From Ctena decussata (lineage: Eukaryota > Mollusca > Bivalvia > Lucinida > Lucinidae), in NCBI GenBank assembly GCA_963989385.1, contig OZ022499.1, positions 33,038,993 through 33,102,992 on the forward strand: a DNA stretch of 64,000 nt, read 5' to 3'. Below are positions 35,811 to 46,802 of this stretch, piece by piece (position 1 is the first letter of the stretch; each line of letters starts with the position of its first letter). The notes beneath the pieces were generated by a model. The model worked only from the letters and a program-made list of their open reading frames with translations. It searched no databases and was not told where the DNA came from. The position numbers were made by a program, and so were the translations under genes.

Positions 35811-35830
35811 TTACTGCGCATGCGCAGTAA
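35811..35830. promoter_or_regulatory. Perfect 20-bp palindrome containing an NRF1-type site
   Basis: TTACTGCGCATGCGCAGTAA equals its own reverse complement. The core TGCGCATGCGCA fits the palindromic NRF1 consensus. There is no gene beside it, so function is unknown. Confidence 0.5.
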
Positions 35831-36051
35831 TGATGTTCATTCAACTTAGGTCTTATCGAATATTGCCAAATAACTCGTATGATGAAAAGTATGGATTGAC
35901 GATTTTCTGACAATTTTATTCCTTGGCGCTTCCCATCACATACATAAGTCTCAGTTAACTCAAATAAGCACTGGGTTCCTTGAAAATATAGCCAATAGTT
36001 GGTATCGTTACTTTTTTTGACTGAATATATTTTGATATCACAAAATAGGTT

Positions 36052-36053
<2 letters not shown>

Positions 36054-36087
<34 letters not shown>
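36054..36087. repeat. Poly-T run (34 bases)
   Basis: A homopolymer; it may mark the tail of an old minus-strand retroposon or be simple low complexity. Length in the assembly may be unreliable. Confidence 0.8.
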
Positions 36088-36768
36088 CGGAAAAAAATCG
36101 CCCTTCTTTTCTGATATCATCAAATGCATTTCCTGTTGTCAGAAAAATAGTTGTTGTTTTTTTATGATGTCGCAAAATGGCCTTTCTGATATTGCAAAAA
36201 GATTGTCTAATAGCATAAAATTAAATAGATTTTTTTGTTGTTGTTGTTTTGTTTTTGTTTTTTTATAAAAATTTACAATATAGATTTCCTGATATCATAA
36301 ATTTGCTTTTTGATAGAACAACGTTCTCGTGAAGAAACAGTCGCATGATTGTTGAATGGTATTACGATCCAAACGAATTTGTCATCACAGTAAAGGGTAG
36401 AGTAACTCAGTAGTAAGGAATACACAAAAACGATAGTAAGGCGTACAGTTACCACTCCAACCCCTCATCATATTAACATGAAACTATCCACCAAGTTCGC
36501 AAACTATAACGACAAAAAGTAAATGTTAATGTCAAAAGATGACCTATAATGACATTAGAACCAAAAAGATGCGTAAACAAACAATTTCAGACATATACAG
36601 GCTGATAATTTGCCCAACTTTGTAATATACACAATGTGTTAGAAGGGAGTTTAACAATAAAATAATGGAATTATTTACAGCACTTCAATAAAATTTCATT
36701 TCTTACCTTTGGAAATTTTACTAAAACTAAATTATTATAAATGAAGCAGCATATGTGAGACAAAGCCG

Positions 36769-36872
36769 CAAAAAATAATGATTTCCGACTACTGGTTATA
36801 AGCGAATGCTTGTACTCTCGATTAAACGCTATGAAACCCGGCAGAGATGGTACAGTGCGTTCGGATACTGTG
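36769..36872 (-). repeat. Right terminal inverted repeat of the 10.6-kb element
   Basis: Ends GGATACTGTG. Mirror of the left repeat; homology fades near 36769 ('cattattttttg' versus 'cattatgttttg'). Confidence 0.85.
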
Positions 36873-36941
36873 TTTACGGTCCAGAGTTAAGACAATGGTC
36901 ATCTAGAGCCGTAACTCCCGAATTTCTCATTTACTGCCTAT
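36873..36941 (-). repeat. 69-bp U2 spacer remnant between the two large insertions
   Basis: It matches normal spacer from 'tttacggtcc' to 'ttactgcctat' and has the 'ccagagtt' variant of unit 10. It continues at 41056 after removal of the LTR element. Confidence 0.9.
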
Positions 36942-37461
36942 TGTCACAGAGTGCATTTACAATTAGATTTTCAGCAATTTTTATTTAGGACTAAGAACTC
37001 TTTGCACTAGGTGTGTCTCAGAAAACCTGCGTAATTTCAAGTAGCCTAAATGGGTCGATGATTCATGACTGTAACTTGAGCAAGCTCATGTACAATTTCC
37101 AAGAAATAGCGATTCAGGTATATGCCATGAACTTATTTGGCAATGACACTTTAGGCATAGAGGTAGTATGAAATACGTAAGCAATATCACCATGGAAATT
37201 GCTCTTCGAACTTTATGATAATAAAGTGCATGACCTTTCATTATATAAAACAGAAGCGCATCGCGCTCGAGAGATTTGGGGATTAGGATTTTGGCTTTTG
37301 ATTGGGTTTAAGGTGTAACTAGGAAATAATTAAGAAGAACAATGAATTTGAATTATTATGAACCTGGGTAGTAGTAGTTGCGGAAATGATAACTTTAATA
37401 AACTTAGAAAACTATACGATCACTTGACTTATCTATATAAAGATGGCTAGATAGTGTGACA
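36942..37461 (+). repeat. 5' LTR
   Basis: 520 bp, TG...CA ends. TATATAAAA at 37242-37250 is a likely promoter box for the U3/R boundary. Confidence 0.9.
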
Positions 37462-37813
37462 GTCATATTTCTTTTGGTTGCCGTGACCTAGGATATCTTC
37501 TTATTTCGGACACTTTAACTTGGACATTCGGATGACATCGTGTGGACTTTTCTATGAACAGTTGTAAGGACATTAAACATTATCGGACAGCTTAGTGAAG
37601 GACTTTCGATGCCATATGATGTCAGCTAAGACCTGGAAGCAATCCAAGGTAAGGCCGTCTACTGGTTTTACCTATGCACATCATGCATGTCAAAACTGGA
37701 GGTTGATAATATGTGTTAAATGTCCTTGCATGTTCAGATGGAACTTGATTTGCATTTTTGTTAAATTACAGCTTCTCGTTTATAAGGTGTTTCTGTACCT
37801 AGGCTATTGTTAA

Positions 37814-38353
37814 AGGTAGGTTCCTGTACTTTGGAATGCATCATAATTTTGATGATCTTTCATCAAAGTTGTTAGAAAGCACTTATAAAAAGGGAATGAA
37901 TAAGTTTCACTACAAAGTGTAAATCAAAAAAATATTAGAAAAGTTGTTATGCAAGGGATATCCTAACTCTGCTTCGCACACCAGTTAGCGCTATTTTTAG
38001 TTCGCGCCAAAAATAGATAGCGCTGCTGACGTCATGCTGCATTGCATTTTGGGATAGTTTTAAACCATCCGCCATGCCAGGACCTCTAGAAGAGCTCATG
38101 GCAAGAGAAAATTGACCTTTGGAGAATGGCATCAGAAATCACGCACTTATGGACATAATAAACATAGTTATTTTTAGAACTGGAATTCCAACGAGAGAAA
38201 CTAAACCAAAAGGGAAAACGACTATTTTCTTCAACATTTGACGATTTTCTCAGTAGCAACAAATTCAGAAAAATAAGAAAATTCAATACTACTCAGAAAA
38301 AGACGAAATTATTTTGTGAACATAATTGTTATCGCTACTCCAGGAACCTACCT
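37814..38353. mobile_element. 540-bp MITE with TTAA target duplication, nested in the LTR element
   Basis: Terminal inverted repeats AGGTAGGTTCCTG (37814-37826) and CAGGAACCTACCT (38341-38353) are perfect over 13 bp and flanked by TTAA on both sides (37810-37813, 38354-38357). TTAA targets are typical of piggyBac and Kolobok groups; the AGG start leans to Kolobok. No transposase. Inside lies a hairpin-forming segment with GC-rich loop (about 37986-38024) and a CRE-like TGACGTCA at 38027-38034. Confidence 0.8.
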
Positions 38354-38357
38354 TTAA

Positions 38358-40535
38358 GGGAGACAAATTAATTTGAGGAGTTTTTATTGAAGATATAACT
38401 TGGTTTGATTTGACCTTGGGTATGTTTTTGCGTCTTCTTTTGAAATTGGTTAATTTATTCGGCATGTTTCTGTAACATTGGCTATGGTCCAAGGCGCTTC
38501 TAGAAAATCTTGGGAACTATTTTCTTTTAGAGTTGTGATTAGGTTGGTATTCTGCCAAAAAGACAGAACAGCTTGCTGAGACTTAGGTTGGCCATATGCC
38601 ATTATTGGGTTCATATAAACTTGGTATCTCGGTATGAATGTACTTTGTGTTTGTGACCTAACTACTTTATTTCGCTGTGTAGAGATATATGATTGTGTGA
38701 AGCTTTGAGTCATTGCTTCATACATACATAAGGTGTGTTCTCTGCAACTTTCGTTGTTAGGTGTGTTTGAATGATTAAAAAGAATTACATGTATCTTCAA
38801 CTCTTTCCTGTTAGATTGGTGTTGACTTTTGTCAAAGGTTAAATTTACTTTAGGATGATTTTCCTGCACCAGTATGGACTGGCAGTTAAGAGTTGCATGG
38901 TGCATTGAGAGTGCATCATGAAATGCGGTATAAGGACCATTATGTTGATGTCAGCTTTGAGCAGCTGGTGCGTTTGGTTCGCAGCATCAATTAATGCATA
39001 TGGTACCTTGTGGTTTGGCTATAGGCCAAGGGTATAATTGTGTTGTATGAGTTTTAAATTTTGAGTAAGGTTACTTTAACCTGAATGGGCAAAACAAGGA
39101 GAGCTAGGTCAAGGTTGATCTGTACTTATTGTTGACTTTTGTGTTGTGATGTTCTTTAGAGGTTGTTGGCACTTTTTACATTTGATACATTAATTGGCAG
39201 TATTGAATCTATTTGACTTCTGGTGTTTGTTTTCGATTTGCATTTCGTTGACACATATGCAATGTGGGCATATGATGTTGCCAAGCCTCTATGTTTTGCT
39301 CATGTTTTGTTGTGTTGAGTTTTTCCAGTGAAGGCCAATCCAAGGAAGCCTTTCTGAAGGTTAGGGAGCTGACATAGATCAGAGGACCTACATTTCGGTC
39401 GAAGATGGTTAATTTTCCATCACTCCCGACATGAGATAACGACGAGGGGAATAGGATACCGTCGTTGGATTACGTTGAAGGACGTAATTATGTCATGGTG
39501 ACACGAAGAACTTTTGAAGATGCCTCGAGCTGGCATTTCGAAGGGACTTGAGACTACAGAGTTGGTGACTTGTAAATAAAGTGTGACACTTAGAATATAG
39601 TTTACCAGTGTGGACATATGTAACCGTATTTAATCAGTGTGTCATATATAGAGGACATGTATATAGTGTGACTTAGTAACCTTGAGGAAATATAAGCTGT
39701 AACTTTTTCAATGAAACTGTAAGAAACTGTGGGAACTTTCTTATGCTTACGTCAGAGGCCAGATGCAGCGTTATCAATACTTAAGATAACCTGTGAATTA
39801 ATTCTGGGAAACTCTCTATTATTCTGCTTACCTGTATGGACATGTGCCAGACTTTCTCCTGAATTAAAAGTTACCTGGACACACTATATCTTTTATGTGT
39901 GCATGAATCACTCAAGCGGGAGATACTGATTAAGATACCTGTTTCATGTTTAAACAGCAATATATGCTTAATGCAACAATCGTAGACAATATGGGAAGAT
40001 ATGTTTTATCGTTGGGACAGTTCTAAATCCTGAGCTGCAGTCAGAATTTCGGACAGTCGGTACGAATGGTAAAGTATAAACAGGCATCCAAAACAACCGT
40101 GTCTGTGAGTCATATTCTAAACAACCGTATGACACTTGAGTGGACTGAAGGCTAAACACTGATGGGAATGAAGAATTCTAAACTTTGACAGTGCTTAAAC
40201 TTTCAGAATCAATTTAGTTTTAGTCAGACTGTTAGTGAGGTGTTCATTCATATTTAATGGACTTATTTAGAATAATATAAGAATAAAGCAGTGAGCAGTG
40301 TGCTAGAACAGTGACTTTAAAAGTGTATAAAACATTTAAAGTGCATTAAACATTAAGAGTAATTTTAATGCATGCTTTTTGAATTTTAATTAATTGCTAT
40401 ATTATTTTTAGTAGACTCGGAATAGTTCTTATTTAGTAAGAAATGTAAGTTTCTATATGAATTCAAAAGTTCTATATAAGGCAATTTAAATTTGAAAGGT
40501 TTAAAAATTCCATAAAATCTTAAGAAGGGAAGGTC
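38358..40535. other. Remaining interior of the LTR element, no gene seen
   Basis: Long non-coding filler. The longest open frame is 151 codons on the minus strand (38450-38905), has no recognisable domain and runs against the element's sense. Confidence 0.5.
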
Positions 40536-41055
40536 TGTCACAGAGTGCATTTACAATTAGATTTTCAGCAATTTTTATTTAGGACTAAGAACTCTTTGCA
40601 CTAGGTGTGTCTCAGAAAACCTGCGTAATTTCAAGTAGCCTAAATGGGTCGATGATTCATGACTGTAACTTGAGCAAGCTCATGTACAATTTCCAAGAAA
40701 TAGCGATTCAGGTATATGCCATGAACTTATTTGGCAATGACACTTTAGGCATAGAGGTAGTATGAAATACGTAAGCAATATCACCATGGAAATTGCTCTT
40801 CGAACTTTATGATAATAAAGTGCATGACCTTTCATTATATAAAACAGAAGCGCATCGCGCTCGAGAGATTTGGGGATTAGGATTTTGGCTTTTGATTGGG
40901 TTTAAGGTGTAACTAGGAAATAATTAAGAAGAACAATGAATTTGAATTATTATGAACCTGGGTAGTAGTAGTTGCGGAAATGATAACTTTAATAAACTTA
41001 GAAAACTATACGATCACTTGACTTATCTATATAAAGATGGCTAGATAGTGTGACA
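40536..41055 (+). repeat. 3' LTR
   Basis: Copy of the 5' LTR offset by 3,594 bp with no difference seen. Preceded by the polypurine tract at about 40521-40533. Confidence 0.9.
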
Positions 41056-41306
41056 CTATGCATCCATTATGCACAATGAATGTGACTGGACAGGATGGGA
41101 TTTCACATTAAACTCTTTGTAAAAGTATTTCAGTCACTACGGAGCAAGCGCAAACCTTTCATTAATCAGGAGCTCTACGGTACATAAATGCGATGTTGGT
41201 CATTTAGAGCAGTTAAGAATGAATCCATTGGAAGTCAGTGTTCAGGCAACAGTATACCGTTATTAACCTAACTAACTACTGGGACAGGAGTGATCTGCAA
41301 TCAGTG

Positions 41307-41582
41307 GGCCGGGCCGGGTAGCGCAATCGGTAGGGCACCTGACTCGTAAGTCAGGGGTCCTGGGTTCGAATCCCGGTCTGGCCACATTCTTTCGTTTCTC
41401 CTTCCGCTGATTCAAGAAGGGCAGTTGTCAGTTACTGGCGAAAGTATGTGCACTTAGTACTGGTTAACCGCTTAGGAGGTCTAAGCCTGCCCAGGAATAG
41501 TGTGGTTAGGTTAACTGACCGTCCCGACATGACCTTAGTTGTTTACCGTGGACGTTAAGCATCAAATCAACCAACCAACCAA
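41307..41582 (+). mobile_element. tRNA-derived SINE, copy 2
   Basis: Same 276-bp SINE at the same spacer position with the same 12-bp duplications (41295-41306, 41583-41594). It descends from one insertion spread by array duplication. It lies in the spacer that was later split by the two large insertions. Confidence 0.9.
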
Positions 41583-42174
41583 CTGCAATCAGTGTAGACT
41601 ATGGTCGGAGGAAGAAGTCTGATCTGGGTCTCTCTGCACTGTTCGTCATCCTACCCGTATTCATTACACTGCATCGCAAGATTGTAAAAATCAACTACCG
41701 TATTTCTTCTGATAAACGCACGGGGCGTTGCAATAGTCACACATTCTGTGAATGGCATTCTTGAGCTTAACATTCGGAAATAAATGAAAAGACCGGTGGT
41801 GGTCTAAAGCCAGCCTTCGTTTGCTCACTGTAAAAAAGTGGATGGGACGTTTATTAGGGAGGGGTCGTTTTTAAGAAGAAGTACGGTTGTTCGAAATTAA
41901 GGATAGTAATGGTTCCAGTAGTTATCGCTAATAACGACATGCGTGGACAAGTTATCCACTTGATTGGAAACTGAATAGTTGGTGCCCTTTTGAAAAGCAT
42001 TTTAGTCATAACGAGCCAGTGAAAAGTTGACCCTCCCCCCCCCCCTCTCCCACACACACAGCAGTTGAGCGACGTAAAGTAAGCCAAAAAGGATTTTTTC
42101 ACTCTTGCTTTTGAACTAGTTTGCTTTGGGGAAGAGGGAGTTTCTTCTACTTTTGTTTATGTTTCCCCCGGAGG

Positions 42175-42365
42175 GTAGTGGGCCGATCCCGGAAGTACTG
42201 CAATACCGGGCCAACCCGTGGCGAGAGCGGAGCAAGCCCCTGACATCTCACCTGTGTTCAAAAATCAGTTTAATATCGAAGTCCCCCAATGGGGGACGTA
42301 TCAGATATTAAGCTGATAAGAACAGATACTACACTTTGATCTTAGCCAAAAGGCCGAGAAGCGAT
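42175..42365 (-). ncRNA. RNU2: U2 snRNA (unit 17, first of right block)
   Basis: Consensus except one change at the extreme 3' end (nt 190, probably outside or at the last base of the mature RNA). Confidence 0.95.
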
Positions 42366-43509
42366 ACCCTCAAATTTTCTCCACAGAGTTTTACATGCAT
42401 TCCATTTCAAAATAATATGGTGCAAACACGTGTAGAAACTGGCATGATTAGTGTCTTCTCTGTGCTGTTCACCTCGCCTCAGAAGCCAGGCTGCGAAAAT
42501 CCAACAACTAAATTTCCACGCATCCTATTTTCCATTTTGAAAACCAGCTTACTGATAAAAGTCTTGTCTGACTGTGCTATTAGCAGACCATACACTAATT
42601 ACGGACAGAACAAACGTTGTTAGTACGTTTTTCCATGTCTATATTTAACAATATGTAATGGCTGGTCTAAGCAAGACGGTTACTTTTGCCCTACTCAAGC
42701 GGAAATCATAGTCCAGTAAAAGAGAGAAAGAACAGAGTAAGTAGTGAGGCGCTTTACGGTCCATGAGTTAAGACAATGGTCATCTAGAGCCGTAACTCCC
42801 GAATTTCTCATTTACTGCCTATGCATCCATTATGCACAATGAATGTGACTGGACAGGATGGGATTTCACATTAAACTCTTTGTAAAAGTATTTCAGTCAC
42901 TACGGAGCAAGCGCAAACCTTTCATTAATCAGGAGCTCTACGGTACATAAATGCGATGTTGGTCATTTAGAGCAGTTAAGAATGAATCCATTGGAAGTCA
43001 GTGTTCAGGCAACAGTATACAGTTATTAACCTAACTAACTACTGGGACAGGAGTGATCTGCAATCAGTGTAGACTATGGTCGGAGGAAGAAGTCTGATCT
43101 GGGTCTCTCTGCGCTGTTCGTCATCCTAACCGTATTCATTACACTGCATCGCAAGATTGTAAAAATCAACTACCGTATTTCTTCTGATAAACGCGTGGGG
43201 CGTTGCAATAGTCACACCTTCTGTGAATGGCATTCTTGAGCTTAACATTCGGAAATAAATGAAAAGACCGGTGGTGGTCTAAAGCCAGCCTTCGTTTGCT
43301 CACTGTAAAAAAGTGGATGGGACGTTTATTAGGGAGGGGTCGTTTTTAAGAAGAAGTACGGTTGTTCGAAATTAAGGATAGTAATGGTTCCAGTAGTTAT
43401 CGCTAATAACGACATGCGTGGACAAGTTATCCACTTGATTGGAAACTGAATAGTTGGTGCCCTTTTGAAAAGCATTTTAGTCATAACGAGCCAGTGAAAA
43501 GTTGACCGT

Positions 43510-43531
43510 CCCCCCCCCCCCCCCCCCCCCC
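43510..43531 (+). repeat. Poly-C tract, longest example
   Basis: 22 C in a row, followed by CTCTCCC and CA repeats. The tract sits at the same place in each unit, about 110-130 bp past the U2 3' end. Elsewhere it is about 8-18 C, sometimes broken by T or A (10126, 11603, 16393). Confidence 0.85.
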
Positions 43532-43661
43532 TCTCCCACACACACAGCCAGTTGAGCGACGTAAAGTAAGCCAAAAAGGAATTTTTCACTCTTGCTTTTG
43601 AACTAGTTTGCTTTGGGGAAGAGGGAGTTTCTTCTACTTTTGTTTATGTTTCCCCCGGAGG

Positions 43662-43852
43662 GGAGTGGGCCGATCCCGGAAGTACTGCAATACCGGGCCA
43701 ACCCGTGGCGAGAGCGGAGCAAGCCCCTGACATCTCACCTGTGTTCAAAAATCAGTTTAATATCGAAGTCCCCCAATGGGGGACGTATCAGATATTAAGC
43801 TGATAAGAACAGATACTACACTTTGATCTTAGCCAAAAGGCCGAGAAGCGAT
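43662..43852 (-). ncRNA. RNU2: U2 snRNA (unit 18)
   Basis: Consensus body. The downstream tract has 22 C in a row, the longest in the window. Confidence 0.96.
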
Positions 43853-45138
43853 ACCCTCAAATGTTCTCCACAGAGTTTTACATGCATTCCATTTCAAAAT
43901 AATATGGTGCAAACACGTGTAGAAACTGGCATGATTAGTGTCTTCTCTGTGCTGTTCACCTCGCCTCAGAAGCCAGGCTGCGAAAATCCAACAACTAATT
44001 TTCCACGCATCCTATTTTCCATTTTGAAAACCAGCTTACTGATAAAAGTCTTGTCTGACTGTGCTATTAGCAGACCATACACTAATTACGGACAGAACAA
44101 ACGTTGTTAGTACGTTTTTCCATGTCTATATTTAACAATATGTAATGGCTGGTCTAAGCGAGACGGTTACTTTTGCTCTACTCAAGCGGAAATCATAGTC
44201 CAGTAAAAGAGAGAAAGAACAGAGTAAGTAGTGAGGCGCTTTACGGTCCATGAGTTAAGACAATGGTCATCTAGAGCCGTAACTCCCGAATTTCTCATTT
44301 ACTGCCTATGCATCCATTATGCACAATGAATGTGACTGGACAGGATGGGATTTCACATTAAACTCTTTGTAAAAGTATTTCAGTCACTACGGAGCAAGCG
44401 CAAACCTTTCATTAATCAGGAGCTCTACGGTACATAAATGCGATGTTGGTCATTTAGAGCAGTTAAAAATGAATCCATTGGAAGTCAGTGTTCAGGCAAC
44501 AGTATACAGTTATTAACCTAACTAACTACTGGGACAGGAGTGATCTGCAATCAGTGTAGACTATGGTCGGAGGAAGAAGTCTGATCTGGGTCTCTCTGCG
44601 CTGTTCGTCATCCTACCCGTATTCATTACACTGCATCGCAAGATTGTAAAAATCAACTACCGTATTTCTTCTGATAAACGCACGGGGCGTTGCAATAGTC
44701 ACACATTCTGTGAATGGCATTCTTGAGCTTAACATTCGGAAATAAATGAAAAGACCGGTGATGGTGTAAAGCCAGCCTTCGTTTGCTCACTGTAAAAAAG
44801 TGGATGGGACGTTTATTAGGGAGGGGTCGTTTTTAAGAAGAAGTACGGTTGTTCGAAATTAAGGATAGTAATGGTTCCAGTAGTTATCGCTAATAACGAC
44901 ATGCGTGGACAAGTTATCCACTTGATTGGAAACTGAATAGTTGGTGCCCTTTTGAAAAGCATTTTAGTCATAACGAGCCAGTGAAAAGTTGACCGTCCCC
45001 CCCCCCCCTCTCCCACACACACAGCCAGTTGAGCGACGTAAAGTAAGCCAAAAAGGAATTTTTCACTCTTGCTTTTGAACTAGTTTGCTTTGGGGAAGAG
45101 GGAGTTTCTTCTACTTTTGTTTATGTTTCCCCCGCAGG

Positions 45139-45329
45139 GGAGTGGGCCGATCCCGGAAGTACTGCAATACCGGGCCAACCCGTGGCGAGAGCGGAGCAAG
45201 CCCCTGACATCTCACCTGTGTTCAAAAATCAGTTTAATATCGAAGTCCCCCAATGGGGGACGTATCAGATATTAAGCTGATAAGAACAGATACTACACTT
45301 TGATCTTAGCCAAAAGGCCGAGAAGCGAT
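45139..45329 (-). ncRNA. RNU2: U2 snRNA (unit 19)
   Basis: Consensus body; a 'cgcagggg' variant lies just past the 3' end, shared with units 7, 10 and 16. Confidence 0.96.
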
Positions 45330-46611
45330 ACCCTCAAATTTTCTCCACAGAGTTTTACATGCATTCCATTTCAAAATAATATGGTGCAAACACGTGTAGA
45401 AACTGGCATGATTAGTGTCTTCTCTGTGCTGTTCACCTCGCCTCAGAAGCCAGGCTGCGAAAACCCAACAACTAATTTTCCACGCATCCTATTTTCCATT
45501 TTGAAAACCAGCTTACTGATAAAAGTCTTGTCTGACTGTGCTATTAGCAGACCATACACTAATTACGGACAGAACAAATGTTGTTAGTACGTTTTTCCAT
45601 GTCTATATTTAACAATATGTAATGGCTGGTCTAAGCGAGACGGTTACTTTTGCTCTACTCAGGCGGAAACCATAGTCCAGTAAAAGAGAGAAAGAACAGA
45701 GTAAGTAGTGAGGCGCTTTACGGTCCATGAGTTAAGACAATGGTCATCTAGAGCCGTAACTCCCGAATTTCTCATTTACTGCCTATGCATCCATTATGCA
45801 CAATGAATGTGACTGGACAGGATGGGATTTCACATTAAACTCTTTGTAAAAGTATTTCAGTCACTACGGAGCAAGCGCAAACCTTTCATTAATCAGGAGC
45901 TCTACGGTACATAAATGCGATGTTGGTCATTTAGAGCAGTTAAGAATGAATCCATTGGAAGTCAGTGTTCAGGCAACAGTATACCGTTATTAACGCAACT
46001 AACTACTGGGACAGGAGTGATCTGCAATCAGTGTAGACTATGGTCGGAGGAAGAAGTCTGATCTGGGTCTCTCTGCGCTGTTCGTCATCCTACCCGTATT
46101 CATTACACTGCATCGCAAGATTGTAAAAATCAACTACCGTATTTCTTCTGATAAACGCCCGGGGCGTTGCAATAGTCACACATTCTGTGAATGGCATTCT
46201 TGAGCTTAACATTCGGAAATAAATGAAAAGACCGGTGGTGGTCTAAAGCCAGCCTTCGTTTGCTCACTGTAAAAAAGTGGATGGGACGTTTATTAGGGAG
46301 GGGTCGTTTTTAAGAAGAAGTACGGTTGTTCGAAATTAAGGATAGTAATGGTTCCAGTAGTTATCGCTAATAACGACATGCGTGGACAAGTTATCCACTT
46401 GATTGGAAACTGAATAGTTGGTGCCCTTTTGAAAAGCATTTTAGTCATAACAAGCCAGTGAAAAGTTGACACTCCCCCCCCCTCTCCCACACACACAGCA
46501 GTTGAGCGACGTAAAGTAAGCCAAAAAGGAATTTTTCACTCTTGCTTTTGAACTAGTTTGCTTTGGGGAAGAGGGAGTTTCTTCTACTTTTGTTTATGTT
46601 TCCCCCGGAGG

Positions 46612-46802
46612 GGAGTGGGCCGATCCCGGAAGTACTGCAATACCGGGCCAACCCGTGGCGAGAGCGGAGCAAGCCCCTGACATCTCACCTGTGTTCAAAA
46701 ATCAGTTTAATATCGAAGTCCCCCAATGGGGGACGTATCAGATATTAAGCTGATAAGAACAGATACTACACTTTGATCTTAGCCAAAAGGCCGAGAAGCG
46801 AT
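46612..46802 (-). ncRNA. RNU2: U2 snRNA (unit 20)
   Basis: Consensus gene body. Confidence 0.96.

Larger units (their letters stand above)
33682..36768. other. Right interior of the 10.6-kb element, no gene seen
   Basis: AT-rich and non-coding. It contains low-complexity runs (33830-33950, 34070-34130), faint traces of the mollusc repeat near 34820-34890, a 20-bp palindrome at 35811-35830, a poly-T run, and scattered 'gatatcataaa'-like short repeats at 36030-36310. Confidence 0.5.
26269..36872. mobile_element. 10.6-kb element with terminal inverted repeats inserted in U2 spacer
   Basis: Left terminus CACAGTATCCGAACGCACTG and its right mirror form inverted repeats of about 104 bp (26269-26372 and 36769-36872) with about seven mismatches. 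The host site is duplicated as TTTAC on both sides (26264-26268 and 36873-36877), and joining the flanks restores the usual 'gcgctttacggtcc'. No transposase frame is visible, so it is non-autonomous or an old element filled with other repeats. Five-base duplications with CAC-type ends occur in Transib and RAG-like transposons; this is a hint only, and the family is unassigned. Confidence 0.85.
36942..41055 (+). mobile_element. Non-autonomous LTR retrotransposon with identical 520-bp LTRs
   Basis: Direct repeats 36942-37461 and 40536-41055 begin TGTCAC and end GTGACA, and match base for base by eye. The site CTAT is duplicated (36938-36941, 41056-41059). A purine-rich tract AAGAAGGGAAGG precedes the right LTR, setting plus orientation. 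The 3,074-bp interior has no gag, protease, reverse transcriptase or integrase motif in any frame, so it resembles a LARD-type element moved by a partner's enzymes. A TGG 14 bases after the left LTR could start a primer-binding site but the match is weak. Confidence 0.9.

Noticed and set aside
26269..36872. Polinton/Maverick assignment of the 10.6-kb element
   Set aside because: Polinton ends usually begin AG with 6-bp duplications and carry polymerase and integrase genes; none of these is seen.
26269..36872. Firm RAG-like or Transib assignment
   Set aside because: Only the first bases and the 5-bp duplication fit; no transposase and no clear nonamer-like element were found.
38450..38905. 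151-codon minus-strand frame in the LTR element
   Set aside because: No domain, low-complexity Asn/Gln/Ser composition, opposite to the element's sense.
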